Shown piece after piece: positions 17,341-25,999 of a stretch of 64,000 nt of DNA; the stretch's first letter is position 1; the number at the start of each line of letters is the position of its first letter. Under the pieces are notes generated by a model that did no database searches, was not told where the DNA came from, and saw only the letters and a list, made by a program, of their open reading frames with translations. The stretch is taken from the NCBI RefSeq assembly GCF_000384475.1, contig NZ_ARWB01000001.1:3599039-3663038 (forward strand). The letters run 5' to 3'. The position numbers and the translations under genes are program-made. The stretch comes from Methylopila sp. M107. GTDB lineage: Bacteria > Pseudomonadota > Alphaproteobacteria > Rhizobiales > Methylopilaceae.

Positions 17341-18414
17341 CTACTTTTCGCCGCGGAACACGATCGGGAAGCTTTCGGGCTTGCCGACGCCGTCGCACTC
17401 TTCCTTTGCGCGGTACTCGATCATCCGGAACGCCGCGCCGACCCATTCCCACAGGCCGACCTGCCCGCAATCGGCCGCGCCGCGGCCCTTGTCGAAGGCC
17501 CTCAGTTCGCGCGTCTCCGGGTCGTAGCTGACGTTGGCGAGCGTGTCGGTCCCGGTCCAGCCGATCGACTCGACAAAGGCCGCGAACATCAGCGCGTCGA
17601 AGCGGTCGGCGGCCTTGGAGGGGTCTTCGACGAACAGCGCGAAGTCGGCGTTGTAGGACCCGGCCGCGCAGACGATCGCCCACAGGGTCCGTCCGTTGCC
17701 GAGATCGGCCGCGAAAGACTCCTCGGCGAGGAACGAAGGGCTCGATTCCGCCTGGTCCCAGACCGGACAGTCGCGCGCTACCATGGCCTTCTTCAACGTC
17801 TCTGGCACTGCGTCGCGGCTGACGTCGCGCAGTTTGCCCGACAGCGTCGCGGGGGTGTGGCCGCCGACGAGCGTCGTCAGCGTGTCCTTGGGGTCGGCGC
17901 GGTTCTGCCGGCCGTCCACATCCGCCACCGCCTCGCCGAATCCGGGCAGCCCGAGATCCGCGGCGATCGGATCTCCGCCTTCGCCCGACACCGTGACCTG
18001 GATGGTCTTCCCTCGCCGCAGGAACGGCAGCAGCCGGCGCGCGGCGGAATCCGACAGCTTCAGCTCGACCGACCCGGGTTCCGAGCCCGGCGCGGAGGAC
18101 AGGTCGGAGCCGGAGGCGAAGCGCACCGGCGGCCCGCCGTCGACGGCGAGCGCGAGCCTCGGGCGCGGCGGCGGCAGCTTGGCGTCGAGCAGCGTGAGCG
18201 TCAGGCGCGGCGGCGCGGCCTTCGCGGCCTCCCGAACCACGGTCAGCCGCACGATCCGCGCGCCCGCCGCCGCGGCTTCCGTCGTGACCCGGCAGTTCGC
18301 CGGAGCGGGCTTCTCGCCGCAGACCACCGTCCAGGCGTCGTGACTGGATTCGGCGGCTCGCGCCGGGACGAAAGGCAGGACCAGCAGGACGGCGGCGGCG
18401 ATCACGATCTTCAT
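17341..18414 (-). CDS. Secreted DUF1176 domain protein
   Basis: A 357-residue exported protein. Signal peptide at residues 1-20 (IVIAAAVLLVLPFVPARAAE). The N-terminal half resembles the IalB-like region common in DUF1176 proteins (HDAWTVVCGEKPAPANC). The C-terminal half is the DUF1176 domain with paired cysteines (ARDCPVWD, WAIVCAAGSYN, AADCGQVGLWEWV). Role unknown. It converges on the methyltransferase gene, 7 bp apart. Confidence 0.8.
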   Translation of the reverse strand: MKIVIAAAVLLVLPFVPARAAESSHDAWTVVCGEKPAPANCRVTTEAAAAGARIVRLTVVREAAKAAPPRLTLTLLDAKLPPPRPRLALAVDGGPPVRFASGSDLSSAPGSEPGSVELKLSDSAARRLLPFLRRGKTIQVTVSGEGGDPIAADLGLPGFGEAVADVDGRQNRADPKDTLTTLVGGHTPATLSGKLRDVSRDAVPETLKKAMVARDCPVWDQAESSPSFLAEESFAADLGNGRTLWAIVCAAGSYNADFALFVEDPSKAADRFDALMFAAFVESIGWTGTDTLANVSYDPETRELRAFDKGRGAADCGQVGLWEWVGAAFRMIEYRAKEECDGVGKPESFPIVFRGEK

Positions 18415-18602
18415 CTGCCGTCTTTCTGGACCACCGCGGCCGTCGCGCCAAGGCCGCGGCGTGAAGGTCGCTCGATCACGGGAACGTTATTGGTCGACGA
18501 TAGTCCTACGCAACCCGGACGCAGCCTCGCGAGTTTGGAGATTGGTGGGGTGACGTCTTCTCGGCGTGCGCTTTGACGCGCGACAAGAACCGGAGAAACC
18601 AG

Positions 18603-19070
18603 ATGAAAAAGACAATCATTTATTCGTTGGCGGCAGTGTTCGCCGTCGCCGGGATCGCCGAGAACACCACTCGGGCGCAGGCCGCAGAAGCGCAGCCGAC
18701 GGTTCGCACTCTGGAGCAGCTGCGCGCGAATGCGCGCGCGGACGCCATGAACGCCATGGCGGGCGGCGACCTGCAGACGGTCGGCCGTCACGGTCGGCGC
18801 GGCGGGCGCGGCTTCGGCCGGCATCGCGGATGGGGCGGTCATCGCGGCTTTCGCGGACACCGCGGCTGGGGCGGACATCGCGGCTGGCGCGGACGCGGCT
18901 ATTACGGCGGCCGTCGGTATTATGGCGGGCGCGGCTATTACGGCCGCCGCTATTATGGCGGTCCCTACTATGGCTACGGACGTCGTCGCTGGTGCGGCTA
19001 CAACAGCTGGGGCGAGTACCGTTGCCGCGGCCACCGCGGACCGCGCTTCGGCATCCACTTCGTGCTCTGA
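18603..19070 (+). CDS. Secreted Gly/Arg/His/Tyr-rich protein, paralogue 1
   Basis: A 155-residue protein with a signal peptide (MKKTIIYSLAAVFAVAG, cleavage near residue 29) and a short conserved segment TLEQLRANARADAMNAM with GGDLQTV. About 70 residues of HRGWGGHRG and YYGGR-type repeats follow, then a tail with two cysteines (RWCGYNSWGEYRC). It is strongly basic. GGAGA precedes the ATG. The two following genes share the N-terminal half. Function unknown; surface, nucleic-acid or metal binding are all possible. Confidence 0.75.
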   Translation: MKKTIIYSLAAVFAVAGIAENTTRAQAAEAQPTVRTLEQLRANARADAMNAMAGGDLQTVGRHGRRGGRGFGRHRGWGGHRGFRGHRGWGGHRGWRGRGYYGGRRYYGGRGYYGRRYYGGPYYGYGRRRWCGYNSWGEYRCRGHRGPRFGIHFVL

Positions 19071-19088
19071 CGCATGAGCCATTCCGAA

Positions 19089-19116
19089 CCCCGGCGCGAA
19101 AGCGCCGGGGTTTTTT
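19089..19116 (+). terminator. Rho-independent terminator
   Basis: A perfect 9-bp stem ccccggcgc/gcgccgggg with a GAAA loop is followed by six T residues. It ends transcription of the first secreted paralogue and separates it from the second. Confidence 0.95.
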
Positions 19117-19216
19117 CATGCATCACACCCCTATCCGCACACCGCCTATTGGCTGGCTTGCAGCCGTCGATCTGCTCTGCGCGCAATAACCGCGCGGGAG
19201 ACTGGGAGAAAGACCA

Positions 19217-19552
19217 ATGAAGAAGACCCTCCTTTACGCGCTCGCCGGCGTGTTCGCCGTCGCGGGCGTCGCCGAAACCGCGCCGCAGGCCGTCGCCGAG
19301 CCGTCAACCCAGGCGCCGCGCACGCTCGAGCAGCTCCGCGACCGCGTTCGCGCCGACGGCATGTCAGCGCTTCAGGCCGGCGACCTCCAGACGGTCACGC
19401 ATCGGCGCTACCACCGGCGCCGCTACGCCCCGCGCAGCCGCTATTCGCTCCGCTACATCCACAGGCGTGGCCGCTGGTGCAGCGCCGGTCGCTATTATGG
19501 CCGTCGCTGCAAGTACACGCCACGCGTGCTGCGTCCGTTCCGCCAGGGCTGA
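19217..19552 (+). CDS. Secreted basic protein, paralogue 2
   Basis: A 111-residue exported protein. The N terminus MKKTLLYALAGVFAVAGVAE and the segment TLEQLRDRVRADGMSAL with AGDLQTV closely match paralogue 1. The C-terminal part is shorter and Arg/Tyr-rich (RRYHRRRYAPRSRYS), again ending in a two-cysteine stretch (RWCSAGRYYGRRC). ggGAGAaag lies upstream of the ATG. Function unknown. Confidence 0.75.
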   Translation: MKKTLLYALAGVFAVAGVAETAPQAVAEPSTQAPRTLEQLRDRVRADGMSALQAGDLQTVTHRRYHRRRYAPRSRYSLRYIHRRGRWCSAGRYYGRRCKYTPRVLRPFRQG

Positions 19553-19687
19553 CGCCGTCGTTTACGTCACGCGCGGGTCACGCGCCCTTGAGGCGATGTG
19601 ATCCGCCGCTGCGCAACAATGGCGCTTGCCGTCCGTTCTCCTGTCGACGCCCGCCGCGCCAGCGGCGGGCCATGCAAGGAGACTGGA

Positions 19688-20131
19688 ATGAAGCGTACCC
19701 TCGTCATCGCCCTCGCAGGCGCGACCGCAGTTGCGGGCTTTTCGGACATCGCGACCCCGGCGCGCGCCGACGAGGCGCCGCCGGCGCGGTCGGTCGAGAC
19801 CGTGCGGCAGACCGCTCTCGCGGCGATGAACGCCGGCCAGCTCGAGCAGGTTCAGTGGCGCGGCAAGCGCAACTGGCGCGGCGGGCGGAGTTGGCGAGGC
19901 GGCCGGCATCATGGCAGGCGGCACTACCATCGCCGGGGTCGGGGAGGCCGCGGAGCCGCAGTCGCGGCCGGAGTGGCCGGCCTTGCGGTCGGCGCGATGA
20001 TCGCCGGCAGCGCCGCGCGCGCCGAGAACCGCTCCTCCGCCAAGCAGTGGTGCGCCGACCGGTACCGGTCCTATGACTGGCGGTCCGAGACCTTCGTGGG
20101 CAATGACGGCAGGCGCCGCGCCTGTCCGTAA
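19688..20131 (+). CDS. Secreted BA14K-like basic protein, paralogue 3
   Basis: A 147-residue exported protein with a signal peptide (ending near ARA-DE), a shortened version of the shared segment (SVETVRQTALAAMNAGQLEQV), an Arg/Gly/His-rich middle, a hydrophobic glycine-rich helix (AAGVAGLAVGAMIAG), and a C-terminal WCADRYRSYDWRSETFVG motif typical of BA14K family proteins (Brucella lectin-like immunogen). AAGGAG lies 7 nt upstream of the ATG. BA14K proteins are cell-envelope proteins linked to carbohydrate binding. Confidence 0.78.
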   Translation: MKRTLVIALAGATAVAGFSDIATPARADEAPPARSVETVRQTALAAMNAGQLEQVQWRGKRNWRGGRSWRGGRHHGRRHYHRRGRGGRGAAVAAGVAGLAVGAMIAGSAARAENRSSAKQWCADRYRSYDWRSETFVGNDGRRRACP

Positions 20132-20167
20132 TCCGTCGAGCGGTCGCGGCCTCGACGCATGACCGTC

Positions 20168-20189
20168 GCCCCGGCGGTTGCGCCGGGGC
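20168..20189. terminator. Convergent hairpin terminator
   Basis: A perfect 9-bp stem gccccggcg/cgccggggc with a GTTG loop lies between two convergent genes. No U-run follows on either side. Confidence 0.5.
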
Positions 20190-20211
20190 CGCGATCCGAC
20201 TTCCGTAGGGG

Positions 20212-20751
20212 TCAGCCGGTTTCTGCCGCGGCCTTGAGCTTGGCGAGCCCCTTCTCGAACTCGCCGCCGACCATCCGGTCGAAATTGAAGAACAGGTGCA
20301 TGACCTTGCCGATCAGCGGGTTCGGCCCGTGCATGTCCCAGGTCACCTTCGTGGCTTCGCCCTCGGGCGCGAGGGTGAACTCGGCGATGTTGTGGGCGGT
20401 CATCGGCTTGGTGAAGTCGAGCTTGATGGCGACCTTCCGGGACGGCAGGACCTCGGCGATTTCCATCCGCCCGGCGCCGGCCCGGCCGTCGCCCTGCCAT
20501 TCGTATATCGCGCCCTTGCCCTTTGCGGCGCCCGAATAAGCGCGCTTCAGGTTGGGGTCCATCTCCTCGAAGGGCGACCACTCGCGCCAGCGGCGAAAAT
20601 CCTCGATCAGGGCGATGATCTTCTCCGGCGGCGCCTTCACGACCGTGGAGCGGACGACCTGAAACGTGTCCGGCCGGGTCGAGGCGTAGGCGAGCACGCC
20701 GGCGGCGCCGACGACCAATATGACGGCGATCACGAGAAGCGCCTTGAGCAT
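20212..20751 (-). CDS. SRPBCC-family protein with membrane anchor
   Basis: A 179-residue protein with an N-terminal membrane helix or uncleaved signal (LLVIAVILVVGAAGVLAYAS) followed by a polyketide-cyclase/START-like fold (VKAPPEKIIALIEDFRRWREWSPFEEMDP, written here in part as its hallmark region, residues 39-67). GGGAGG precedes the ATG at 20751; longer in-frame starts only add low-complexity sequence. The ligand is unknown. Confidence 0.78.
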   Translation of the reverse strand: MLKALLVIAVILVVGAAGVLAYASTRPDTFQVVRSTVVKAPPEKIIALIEDFRRWREWSPFEEMDPNLKRAYSGAAKGKGAIYEWQGDGRAGAGRMEIAEVLPSRKVAIKLDFTKPMTAHNIAEFTLAPEGEATKVTWDMHGPNPLIGKVMHLFFNFDRMVGGEFEKGLAKLKAAAETG

Positions 20752-20955
20752 CTCTTCCTCCCGAAAAGCTCGGAGCGCCGGACGGTCCGGCGCTGTCGAC
20801 CGTAGGACGAAGTCTAGCGCCGCCGTCCGACATGCGAGCCCCGCTTTTTGTTCGTCGGCGGACCTCGAAGCGTTGTCAGGGTCCCAACGGCCGGAACCCT
20901 GCCGGGCCGAGGGCGTTCGACTTCCATGAACGAATGAAGAACGGAAAGGCCCGAC

Positions 20956-21266
20956 ATGACCGACGACGCTTCGATCAAGGACAGGACGACCGAGCGGCGC
21001 GCGCAGGATCCCGACGCCCCTACGCCCGGAGCGCCCGCTCATGCCGTCGATGGAACCCCAAGACGGCCCCGAACCCCGACGGTAACGCAGAGAAGGATCC
21101 CGGCGACTGGGTTTCGGGCGACGACCCGATGACCGGCGCGCAGGCCTCCTATCTGAAGACCTTGTCCGAGGAGACCGGGATCGCCGCCTATCGGGACGAC
21201 TTGAGCAAGGCAGAGGCGTCCGTGCTGATCGACGAGCTGAAGACCTCGCGCGACCGCAGCCGATGA
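20956..21266 (+). pseudogene. DUF3072 protein gene broken by a -1 frameshift
   Basis: The ATG at 20956 (GGAAAGG upstream) opens a frame encoding MTDDASIKDRTTERRAQDPD and continuing to about 21058. The DUF3072 domain (NPDGNAEKDPGDWVSGDDPM, then TGAQASYLKTLSEETG and LSKAEASVLIDELK) continues in the next frame. Adding one C to the C4 run at 21056-21059 would join them as GTPKTAPNPDG. The domain itself is intact. Either a real lesion or a homopolymer sequencing error. Function of the family unknown. Confidence 0.7.
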
Positions 21267-21284
21267 GCCTTGGCCTCCGCGGGG

Positions 21285-22547
21285 TCAGCGCAGGGCTTCG
21301 GCGACCGCGTCATCCTTCAGCCGGTCGAGATGCATCCGGATATGGGCGGCCTCGGCCGCGCTGTTTGCGAGCGCGATCGCCCGGTCGAAGGCGACGCGCG
21401 CCTCGGCTTTCCGGCCGAGTTCCAGGAGCAGCGCCCCGCTCACGCCGTGAAAGTAGAAGTAGCCGTCGAGACGGTCCGCGAGCGGGGCGATGAGCGCGAG
21501 GCCCGCCTCCGGACCGTCGAGCCGAGAGAGCGCGACCGCTCGGTTCAGCGTCACGACCGGCGAAGGCTGGAGCCGCTCCAGCCCCTGATAGAGCGCGTCG
21601 ATCTCGGCCCAGTCGGTGTCCTCGTAGCGGGCCGCGCGGGCGTGAATGGCGGCGATCGCGGCCTGTAGCTGGTAGCCGCCCGGCCGGCGATGGCGCACCG
21701 CCTTGTCGAGCAGCGCCAGCCCTTCCGCGATCATCGGCCGGCTCCAGAGCGTCCGGTCCTGGTTTTCGAGCAGCACGATCTGGCCGTCGGCGTCGTGGCG
21801 GGCGTCGGCGCGGGCGTGCTGGAGCAGCATCAGCGCCGCGAGCCCCATGATTTCCGGCTCGGACCCGAACAGCCGCAGCAGCAGGCGCGACAGGCGGATC
21901 GCCTCGTCGCACAGCGCCGCGCGCGCCTCGATCTCGTCGCCCGACGCCGAATAGCCCTCGTTGAAGACGAGGTAGATCATGGCCGCGACCGCCGCGAGGC
22001 GCTCGGCGCGCTCGGCGGCCGTCGGGGTCTCGAAGGTCGCGCCGGTGGCCGCGACCTTCGCCTTGGCGCGCGTGATGCGCTGCTCCATCGCGCTGTCGCC
22101 GACCAGGAAGGCGCGGGCGATCCGCCTGACGCTGAGCCCCGAGACGATCCTCAGCGCCAGCGCGATCTGCTGCGTCGCCGGAAGTTCCGGATTGGCGCAG
22201 ATGAACAGCAGCCGCAGGATGTCGTCGCGATAGTCGGCGTTGTCGAGGCGCTCCGCCATGTCCGCCTCGGCGTCGTCGAGGTCCGACAGCTGGTCCTCGT
22301 CCGGAAGCTCGGTCTGGCGCGAACGGCGGCGCAGGCCGTCCAGCGCGACGTTGCGGCCGACGAAGATCAGCCATGCGGCGGGATCGCGGGGAGGGCCCTT
22401 GTCGGGCCATGTCCTGAGCGCCCTGAGGCAGGCCTCCTGAAAGGCCTCCTCGGCCGTGTCGAGATCGCGGAAGTAGCGCAGCAGCGCCGCGACCGCCTGG
22501 GGACGGGCGGCGGTCAGCGCCTTGTCGACCCAGGCGATGTCGGTCAT
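21285..22547 (-). CDS. ECF42-type RNA polymerase sigma factor
   Basis: A 420-residue sigma-70-family protein, about twice the length of a plain ECF factor. Residues 1-180 hold sigma region 2 (DTAEEAFQEACLRALRTWPD) and region 4 (LSVRRIARAFLVGDSAMEQR). The long C-terminal extension with helical repeats (EAALCDEAIRLSRLL-like and LNRAVALSRLDGPEAGLALI) is typical of the ECF42 group. These factors are encoded beside a DGPF protein instead of an anti-sigma factor, as here (4-bp overlap). The target genes are unknown. Confidence 0.88.
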   Translation of the reverse strand: MTDIAWVDKALTAARPQAVAALLRYFRDLDTAEEAFQEACLRALRTWPDKGPPRDPAAWLIFVGRNVALDGLRRRSRQTELPDEDQLSDLDDAEADMAERLDNADYRDDILRLLFICANPELPATQQIALALRIVSGLSVRRIARAFLVGDSAMEQRITRAKAKVAATGATFETPTAAERAERLAAVAAMIYLVFNEGYSASGDEIEARAALCDEAIRLSRLLLRLFGSEPEIMGLAALMLLQHARADARHDADGQIVLLENQDRTLWSRPMIAEGLALLDKAVRHRRPGGYQLQAAIAAIHARAARYEDTDWAEIDALYQGLERLQPSPVVTLNRAVALSRLDGPEAGLALIAPLADRLDGYFYFHGVSGALLLELGRKAEARVAFDRAIALANSAAEAAHIRMHLDRLKDDAVAEALR

Positions 22548-22921
22548 CCGTGCGTTCCTTCCGGCGTGGTGGCGGGATCGAAATAGGCGACCGGGCGGAT
22601 CTCGTAGGACCCGCCGGGATTGACCTTGCCGAGGTCGCGCGCCGCCTCGATCGCTTCGTCGAGCGAGCCGACGTCGAGGATGTAGAAGCCGAGCAGCTGC
22701 TCCTTGGTCTCGGCGAAGGGGCCGTCGAACACCACCGCGGGTTCCGCGTTCTTGTTCAGCGTGGTAGCCGCGTGGGTCGGCATCAGGCGGGCGTTCGGGC
22801 CCATTTTGGAGCCGAACCCGGCCTTCACGGTCTGGAGCCGGGCCATCACGGCCTCGTCCTGCTCCTTGGACCAGCCGCCTACGACGGCTTCGGAATGGTA
22901 ACAGAGAATGGCGTAGAGCAC
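22544..22921 (-). CDS. YCII-related DGPF-motif protein
   Basis: A 125-residue YCII-fold protein with the DGPF motif (VVFDGPFAETKEQLLGFYIL, about residues 64-83). Such proteins are the fixed partner of ECF42 sigma factors and are thought to regulate them by an unknown mechanism. First gene of the two-gene operon; its stop overlaps the sigma factor start. Confidence 0.88.
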   Translation of the reverse strand: MLYAILCYHSEAVVGGWSKEQDEAVMARLQTVKAGFGSKMGPNARLMPTHAATTLNKNAEPAVVFDGPFAETKEQLLGFYILDVGSLDEAIEAARDLGKVNPGGSYEIRPVAYFDPATTPEGTHG

Positions 22922-22996
22922 GGCCTTCGGCCTCCCGGTCTGGCGCTCATAGGACGCGCGACTATGCCGGGAGCCGACAGGCGCGGCGACGTTTTT

Positions 22997-23704
22997 TCAG
23001 GCGGGGAGGGCGGCCGCGGTCCGGATCGCGGCCCGCCGGCGCGCCTCGTCGGCGGATTTCGCCGCATGCGCGGGCCGGTTCACGACCTGAAGGTTGCGCG
23101 CGCCCCAGAAACCCAGAAGTTCCGAGAAGGGCAGGTCCCGCCGGTCGCGCCAGACCTCGTGGAGGGCGACGCGATGGTCGACCTCGGCGCCGCGCAACAG
23201 GCGCTTGGCCGTCAGCCCGCAGCGATGTTTCTGCGTCCGCGCCAGCAGTTTTCGGGCGCCCTGCGGGGCGGTCCAGAACTTCCAGGCCGTCACGCAGGCG
23301 GAGTGCCAGACCGCGCGGCCATTCGGCGCGCCGGCGCCCCAGAGGTCCGTATGCCAGCCATAGCGGAACACGGGCTGGCCACAGACCACGCAGCGCCCGG
23401 GCGCGGCGCATTCGCCCGCCCGGAACGGCTGCGGCGGCAGCCGGACGCCCGTGCGGCCGACTTCGGGCGCGCTCCAGCGCCATTCGGCCGGGACTTCGCT
23501 GCTCGCGGCGAGGGCGCGCGCCAGCCGGTCGGCCCTCAGCGGGTGGGCGCGCCAATAGCCGTCCACGGCGGCGCGGGCGGTTCTTGGCGTCCAGCGACTT
23601 TTGAGCGCATGAACGAGCACGGGCGCGGGAACCGCAAGCCGTGGCGCGACGAGACGCGCCCTTGCGTTCTCGTTCCACAACAATCGCTTGTCATCCAAAC
23701 TCAT
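22997..23704 (-). CDS. HNH-like endonuclease-fold protein
   Basis: A 235-residue protein. A zinc-knuckle pattern CVVCGQPVF (Cys105, Cys108) and WHSACVTAW (His134, Cys137) is followed by AEVDHRVALHEVW (Asp-His at 176-177), NLQVVNRPAHAAKS (Asn204, His213) and a basic C terminus. Together these fit a beta-beta-alpha metal HNH nuclease fold. I see no partner methylase, toxin or restriction gene. It is divergent from the MarR gene. Nuclease activity is inferred, not shown. Confidence 0.6.
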   Translation of the reverse strand: MSLDDKRLLWNENARARLVAPRLAVPAPVLVHALKSRWTPRTARAAVDGYWRAHPLRADRLARALAASSEVPAEWRWSAPEVGRTGVRLPPQPFRAGECAAPGRCVVCGQPVFRYGWHTDLWGAGAPNGRAVWHSACVTAWKFWTAPQGARKLLARTQKHRCGLTAKRLLRGAEVDHRVALHEVWRDRRDLPFSELLGFWGARNLQVVNRPAHAAKSADEARRRAAIRTAAALPA

Positions 23705-23860
23705 GGTCGCCGGCGCCTGATTCGTGCGACCTCAACATGACATCGATCCGTTAGCGTCCGGCGCCTTGGAGCGCCCGCAAGGTTGCGTCGAAGCCGATGA
23801 CGCGACAACGTGTTGAGCGCAAGACAATGAAGTGAAGATTCGGCCGAGTTCCCCCGCGCA

Positions 23861-24349
23861 ATGACGACGACGACCGCCAAGACCGCCATAGAAACCCGTG
23901 ACGACGAGACTTTCGACTCGCTGCGGCTGGACAACCAGCTCTGCTTCGGGCTCTACGCCGCCGCCCATGCGATGAACCGCGCCTACCGCGTCTCCCTCGG
24001 TCCCCTCGGCCTCACCTATCCGCAATATCTCGTCCTCCTCGCGCTCTGGGAGGACGACCGGCAGAGCGTCTCCGAACTCGGCGAGCGGCTGCGGCTCGAC
24101 TCCGGCACGCTGACGCCCGTGCTGAAGCGCCTCGAGCAAGCCGGCGTCGTCGCCCGCGCGCGCACCCGTGCGGACGAGCGCGAGGTCGAGATCTCCCTGA
24201 CCGAACGCGGCCAGGCCCTGAAGATAGAGGCGCTCAGCGTGCGGCGCGACATGGAGTGCCGGCTCGGCATGTCGCAGGACGAGATCCGTCGGCTGCGAAA
24301 CGACATCGACCAGATCATCGGCAGTCTCGACGCCGCAAGCGCCTGCTGA
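23861..24349 (+). CDS. MarR-family regulator, OhrR-like
   Basis: A 162-residue winged-helix repressor. The N-terminal LRLDNQLCFGLYAAAHAMNR matches OhrR, with the peroxide-sensing cysteine at Cys28. The DNA-binding wing region (SVSELGERLRLDSGTLTPVL, then RARTRADEREVEISLT) is intact. OhrR usually controls ohr, an organic hydroperoxide reductase gene; no ohr is seen here. The next gene begins 5 bp downstream. Confidence 0.82.
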   Translation: MTTTTAKTAIETRDDETFDSLRLDNQLCFGLYAAAHAMNRAYRVSLGPLGLTYPQYLVLLALWEDDRQSVSELGERLRLDSGTLTPVLKRLEQAGVVARARTRADEREVEISLTERGQALKIEALSVRRDMECRLGMSQDEIRRLRNDIDQIIGSLDAASAC

Positions 24350-24354
24350 CCGGC

Positions 24355-25233
24355 GTGTCGGACACCCATCGCATCGCGACGGAGCGGCTGTCCGCCGTCA
24401 TTTCCAGCCATGGGGCCGAACTCGTCAGCCTGAAGGACGCGGTCGGCGGCGAACTGCTCTGGCAGGCCGGTCCCGAATGGCCGCGGCATGCGCCCGTGCT
24501 GTTCCCCATCGTCGGGAAACTCACCGAAGACGCGCTGCGGCACGAGGACAAGACCTATCAGGTCACCCAGCACGGCTTCGCCCGAGACCTCGCCTTCGAA
24601 TGGACCGAGCGGAGTGACGTGCGGGCGGTGCTGGCGCTGTCCGACAGCCCGGAGACCCGGGAGCGCTATCCGTTCGCTTTCCGGCTGCAGATGGATTTTT
24701 CGGTCGAGGACGCGGCGCTCTCGGTCGTCTCCCGGGTGTTCAATCCCGGCGGCGAGCCGCTGCCGTTCTCGATCGGCGCGCATCCCGGCTTCCGCTGGCC
24801 GCTGGTCGACGGCGTGCCGAAGGATCAGCATCTCCTCGAGTTCGAACGGGCCGAAACCGGCAAGCGCCGCACCGTCGAGGGCGGGCTGCTCGGCCCCGAG
24901 GCCCCGCTGCCGTTCGACGGCAAAAAGCTTCCGCTCGACCCGAAGCTGTTCGCGAACGACGCGCTGGTGATGGCTGACGCCGCGAGCAAATCGGTGCGGT
25001 ACTCGGCCCTCGGCGAAGACGGCGCGCCGCTGCGCTCGATGCGCGTCGCGTGGCGCGGCTACGAGGATCTCGGGATCTGGTCGGCGCCCAAGGGCGCGCC
25101 GTTCCTGTGCATCGAGCCGTGGCGCGGCATGGCGAGCTTCGTCGGCTGGGACGGCGAATTCTCCGAAAAACCGGGCGTCGTCAGCTTGCCGGCGGGCGAG
25201 ACCATGGAATTCGAGTGGCGCGTCGAGATCTGA
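24355..25233 (+). CDS. Aldose 1-epimerase family protein (LacX-like)
   Basis: A 292-residue galactose mutarotase-like protein (SSHGAELVSLKDAVGGELLW, FPIVGKLTEDALRHEDKTY, FSIGAHPGFRWPL). The conserved His of the GAHPGF motif and the C-terminal CIEPWRGM are present. Likely interconverts sugar anomers; the sugar is unknown. I chose GTG at 24355 (VSDTHRIATERL), which clears the marR stop by 5 bp; a longer frame from 24256 would run back inside marR. Confidence 0.82.
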   Translation: MSDTHRIATERLSAVISSHGAELVSLKDAVGGELLWQAGPEWPRHAPVLFPIVGKLTEDALRHEDKTYQVTQHGFARDLAFEWTERSDVRAVLALSDSPETRERYPFAFRLQMDFSVEDAALSVVSRVFNPGGEPLPFSIGAHPGFRWPLVDGVPKDQHLLEFERAETGKRRTVEGGLLGPEAPLPFDGKKLPLDPKLFANDALVMADAASKSVRYSALGEDGAPLRSMRVAWRGYEDLGIWSAPKGAPFLCIEPWRGMASFVGWDGEFSEKPGVVSLPAGETMEFEWRVEI

Positions 25234-25243
25234 GACGCGCGTC

Positions 25244-25999
25244 TCAGCCGGCGCGCCTCGCCGGCCGGCGCTCGATCGCGGCGTCGAGGGCCGCCGCGAC
25301 CTGACGCGAGATGTCGTCGAGCGCCTCCGACCGCCGCTCGCGCGGCCGTGGCGTGGGGACATCTATGCGGTCGGCGATCCGGCCCGGCCGGCCCGCCATG
25401 ACCACGACCTCGTCGGCGAGATAAACCGCCTCGTCGACGTCGTGCGTCACCAGCACGAGCGTCGGGCGGAAGACGCTCCAGAGCTCGATCAGATGGTCCT
25501 GCAGGTCGGCGCGCGTGATGGCGTCGAGCGCGGAGAACGGTTCGTCGAGCAGCAGCGCGCGGGGCCGCAGCACGATGGCGCGGGCGAGCGCCGCGCGCTG
25601 GGCCTGTCCGCCGGAGAGCTGGCGCGGCCAGGCGTCCGCGCGCTCGGCGAGGCCGACGCGCTCCAGCGCCTGGTCGACCAGCGCCTCGCGCTCGGCGGCG
25701 GCGTGGCCGTCGAGCCCGAAGCCGACATTCTGCCGGACAGTGAGCCAGGGCAGGAGGCGCGGCTCCTGGAAGACGAGGCCGATGTCTTCACGCGGCGCGA
25801 CGACGCGCGAGCCGTCGAGCGCGATCTCCCCGGCGTCCGCCGCATCGAGCCCCGAGACGAGACGGAGCAGGGTGCTCTTGCCGCAACCGGAGCCGCCGAC
25901 CACGGCGAGGATGCGGCCCGAACCGACCTCGAGCGTGAGGCGCGACAGCACGGTCGCGCCGCCCAGCGTCTTCGAGACGTTGCGGATCGACAGCGTCAT
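25244..25999 (-). CDS. ssuB: ABC transporter ATPase, sulfonate/taurine type
   Basis: A 251-residue ATPase with Walker A GGSGCGKST (about 35-43), signature LSGGQAQRAALARA, Walker B ALLLDEPFSALDA and the switch His in THDVDEAVYLADEVVVM. This matches the SsuB/TauB/NrtD branch. It energises uptake with the permease (4-bp overlap) and the binding protein upstream. The downstream aldose epimerase gene converges on it. Confidence 0.87.
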   Translation of the reverse strand: MTLSIRNVSKTLGGATVLSRLTLEVGSGRILAVVGGSGCGKSTLLRLVSGLDAADAGEIALDGSRVVAPREDIGLVFQEPRLLPWLTVRQNVGFGLDGHAAAEREALVDQALERVGLAERADAWPRQLSGGQAQRAALARAIVLRPRALLLDEPFSALDAITRADLQDHLIELWSVFRPTLVLVTHDVDEAVYLADEVVVMAGRPGRIADRIDVPTPRPRERRSEALDDISRQVAAALDAAIERRPARRAG

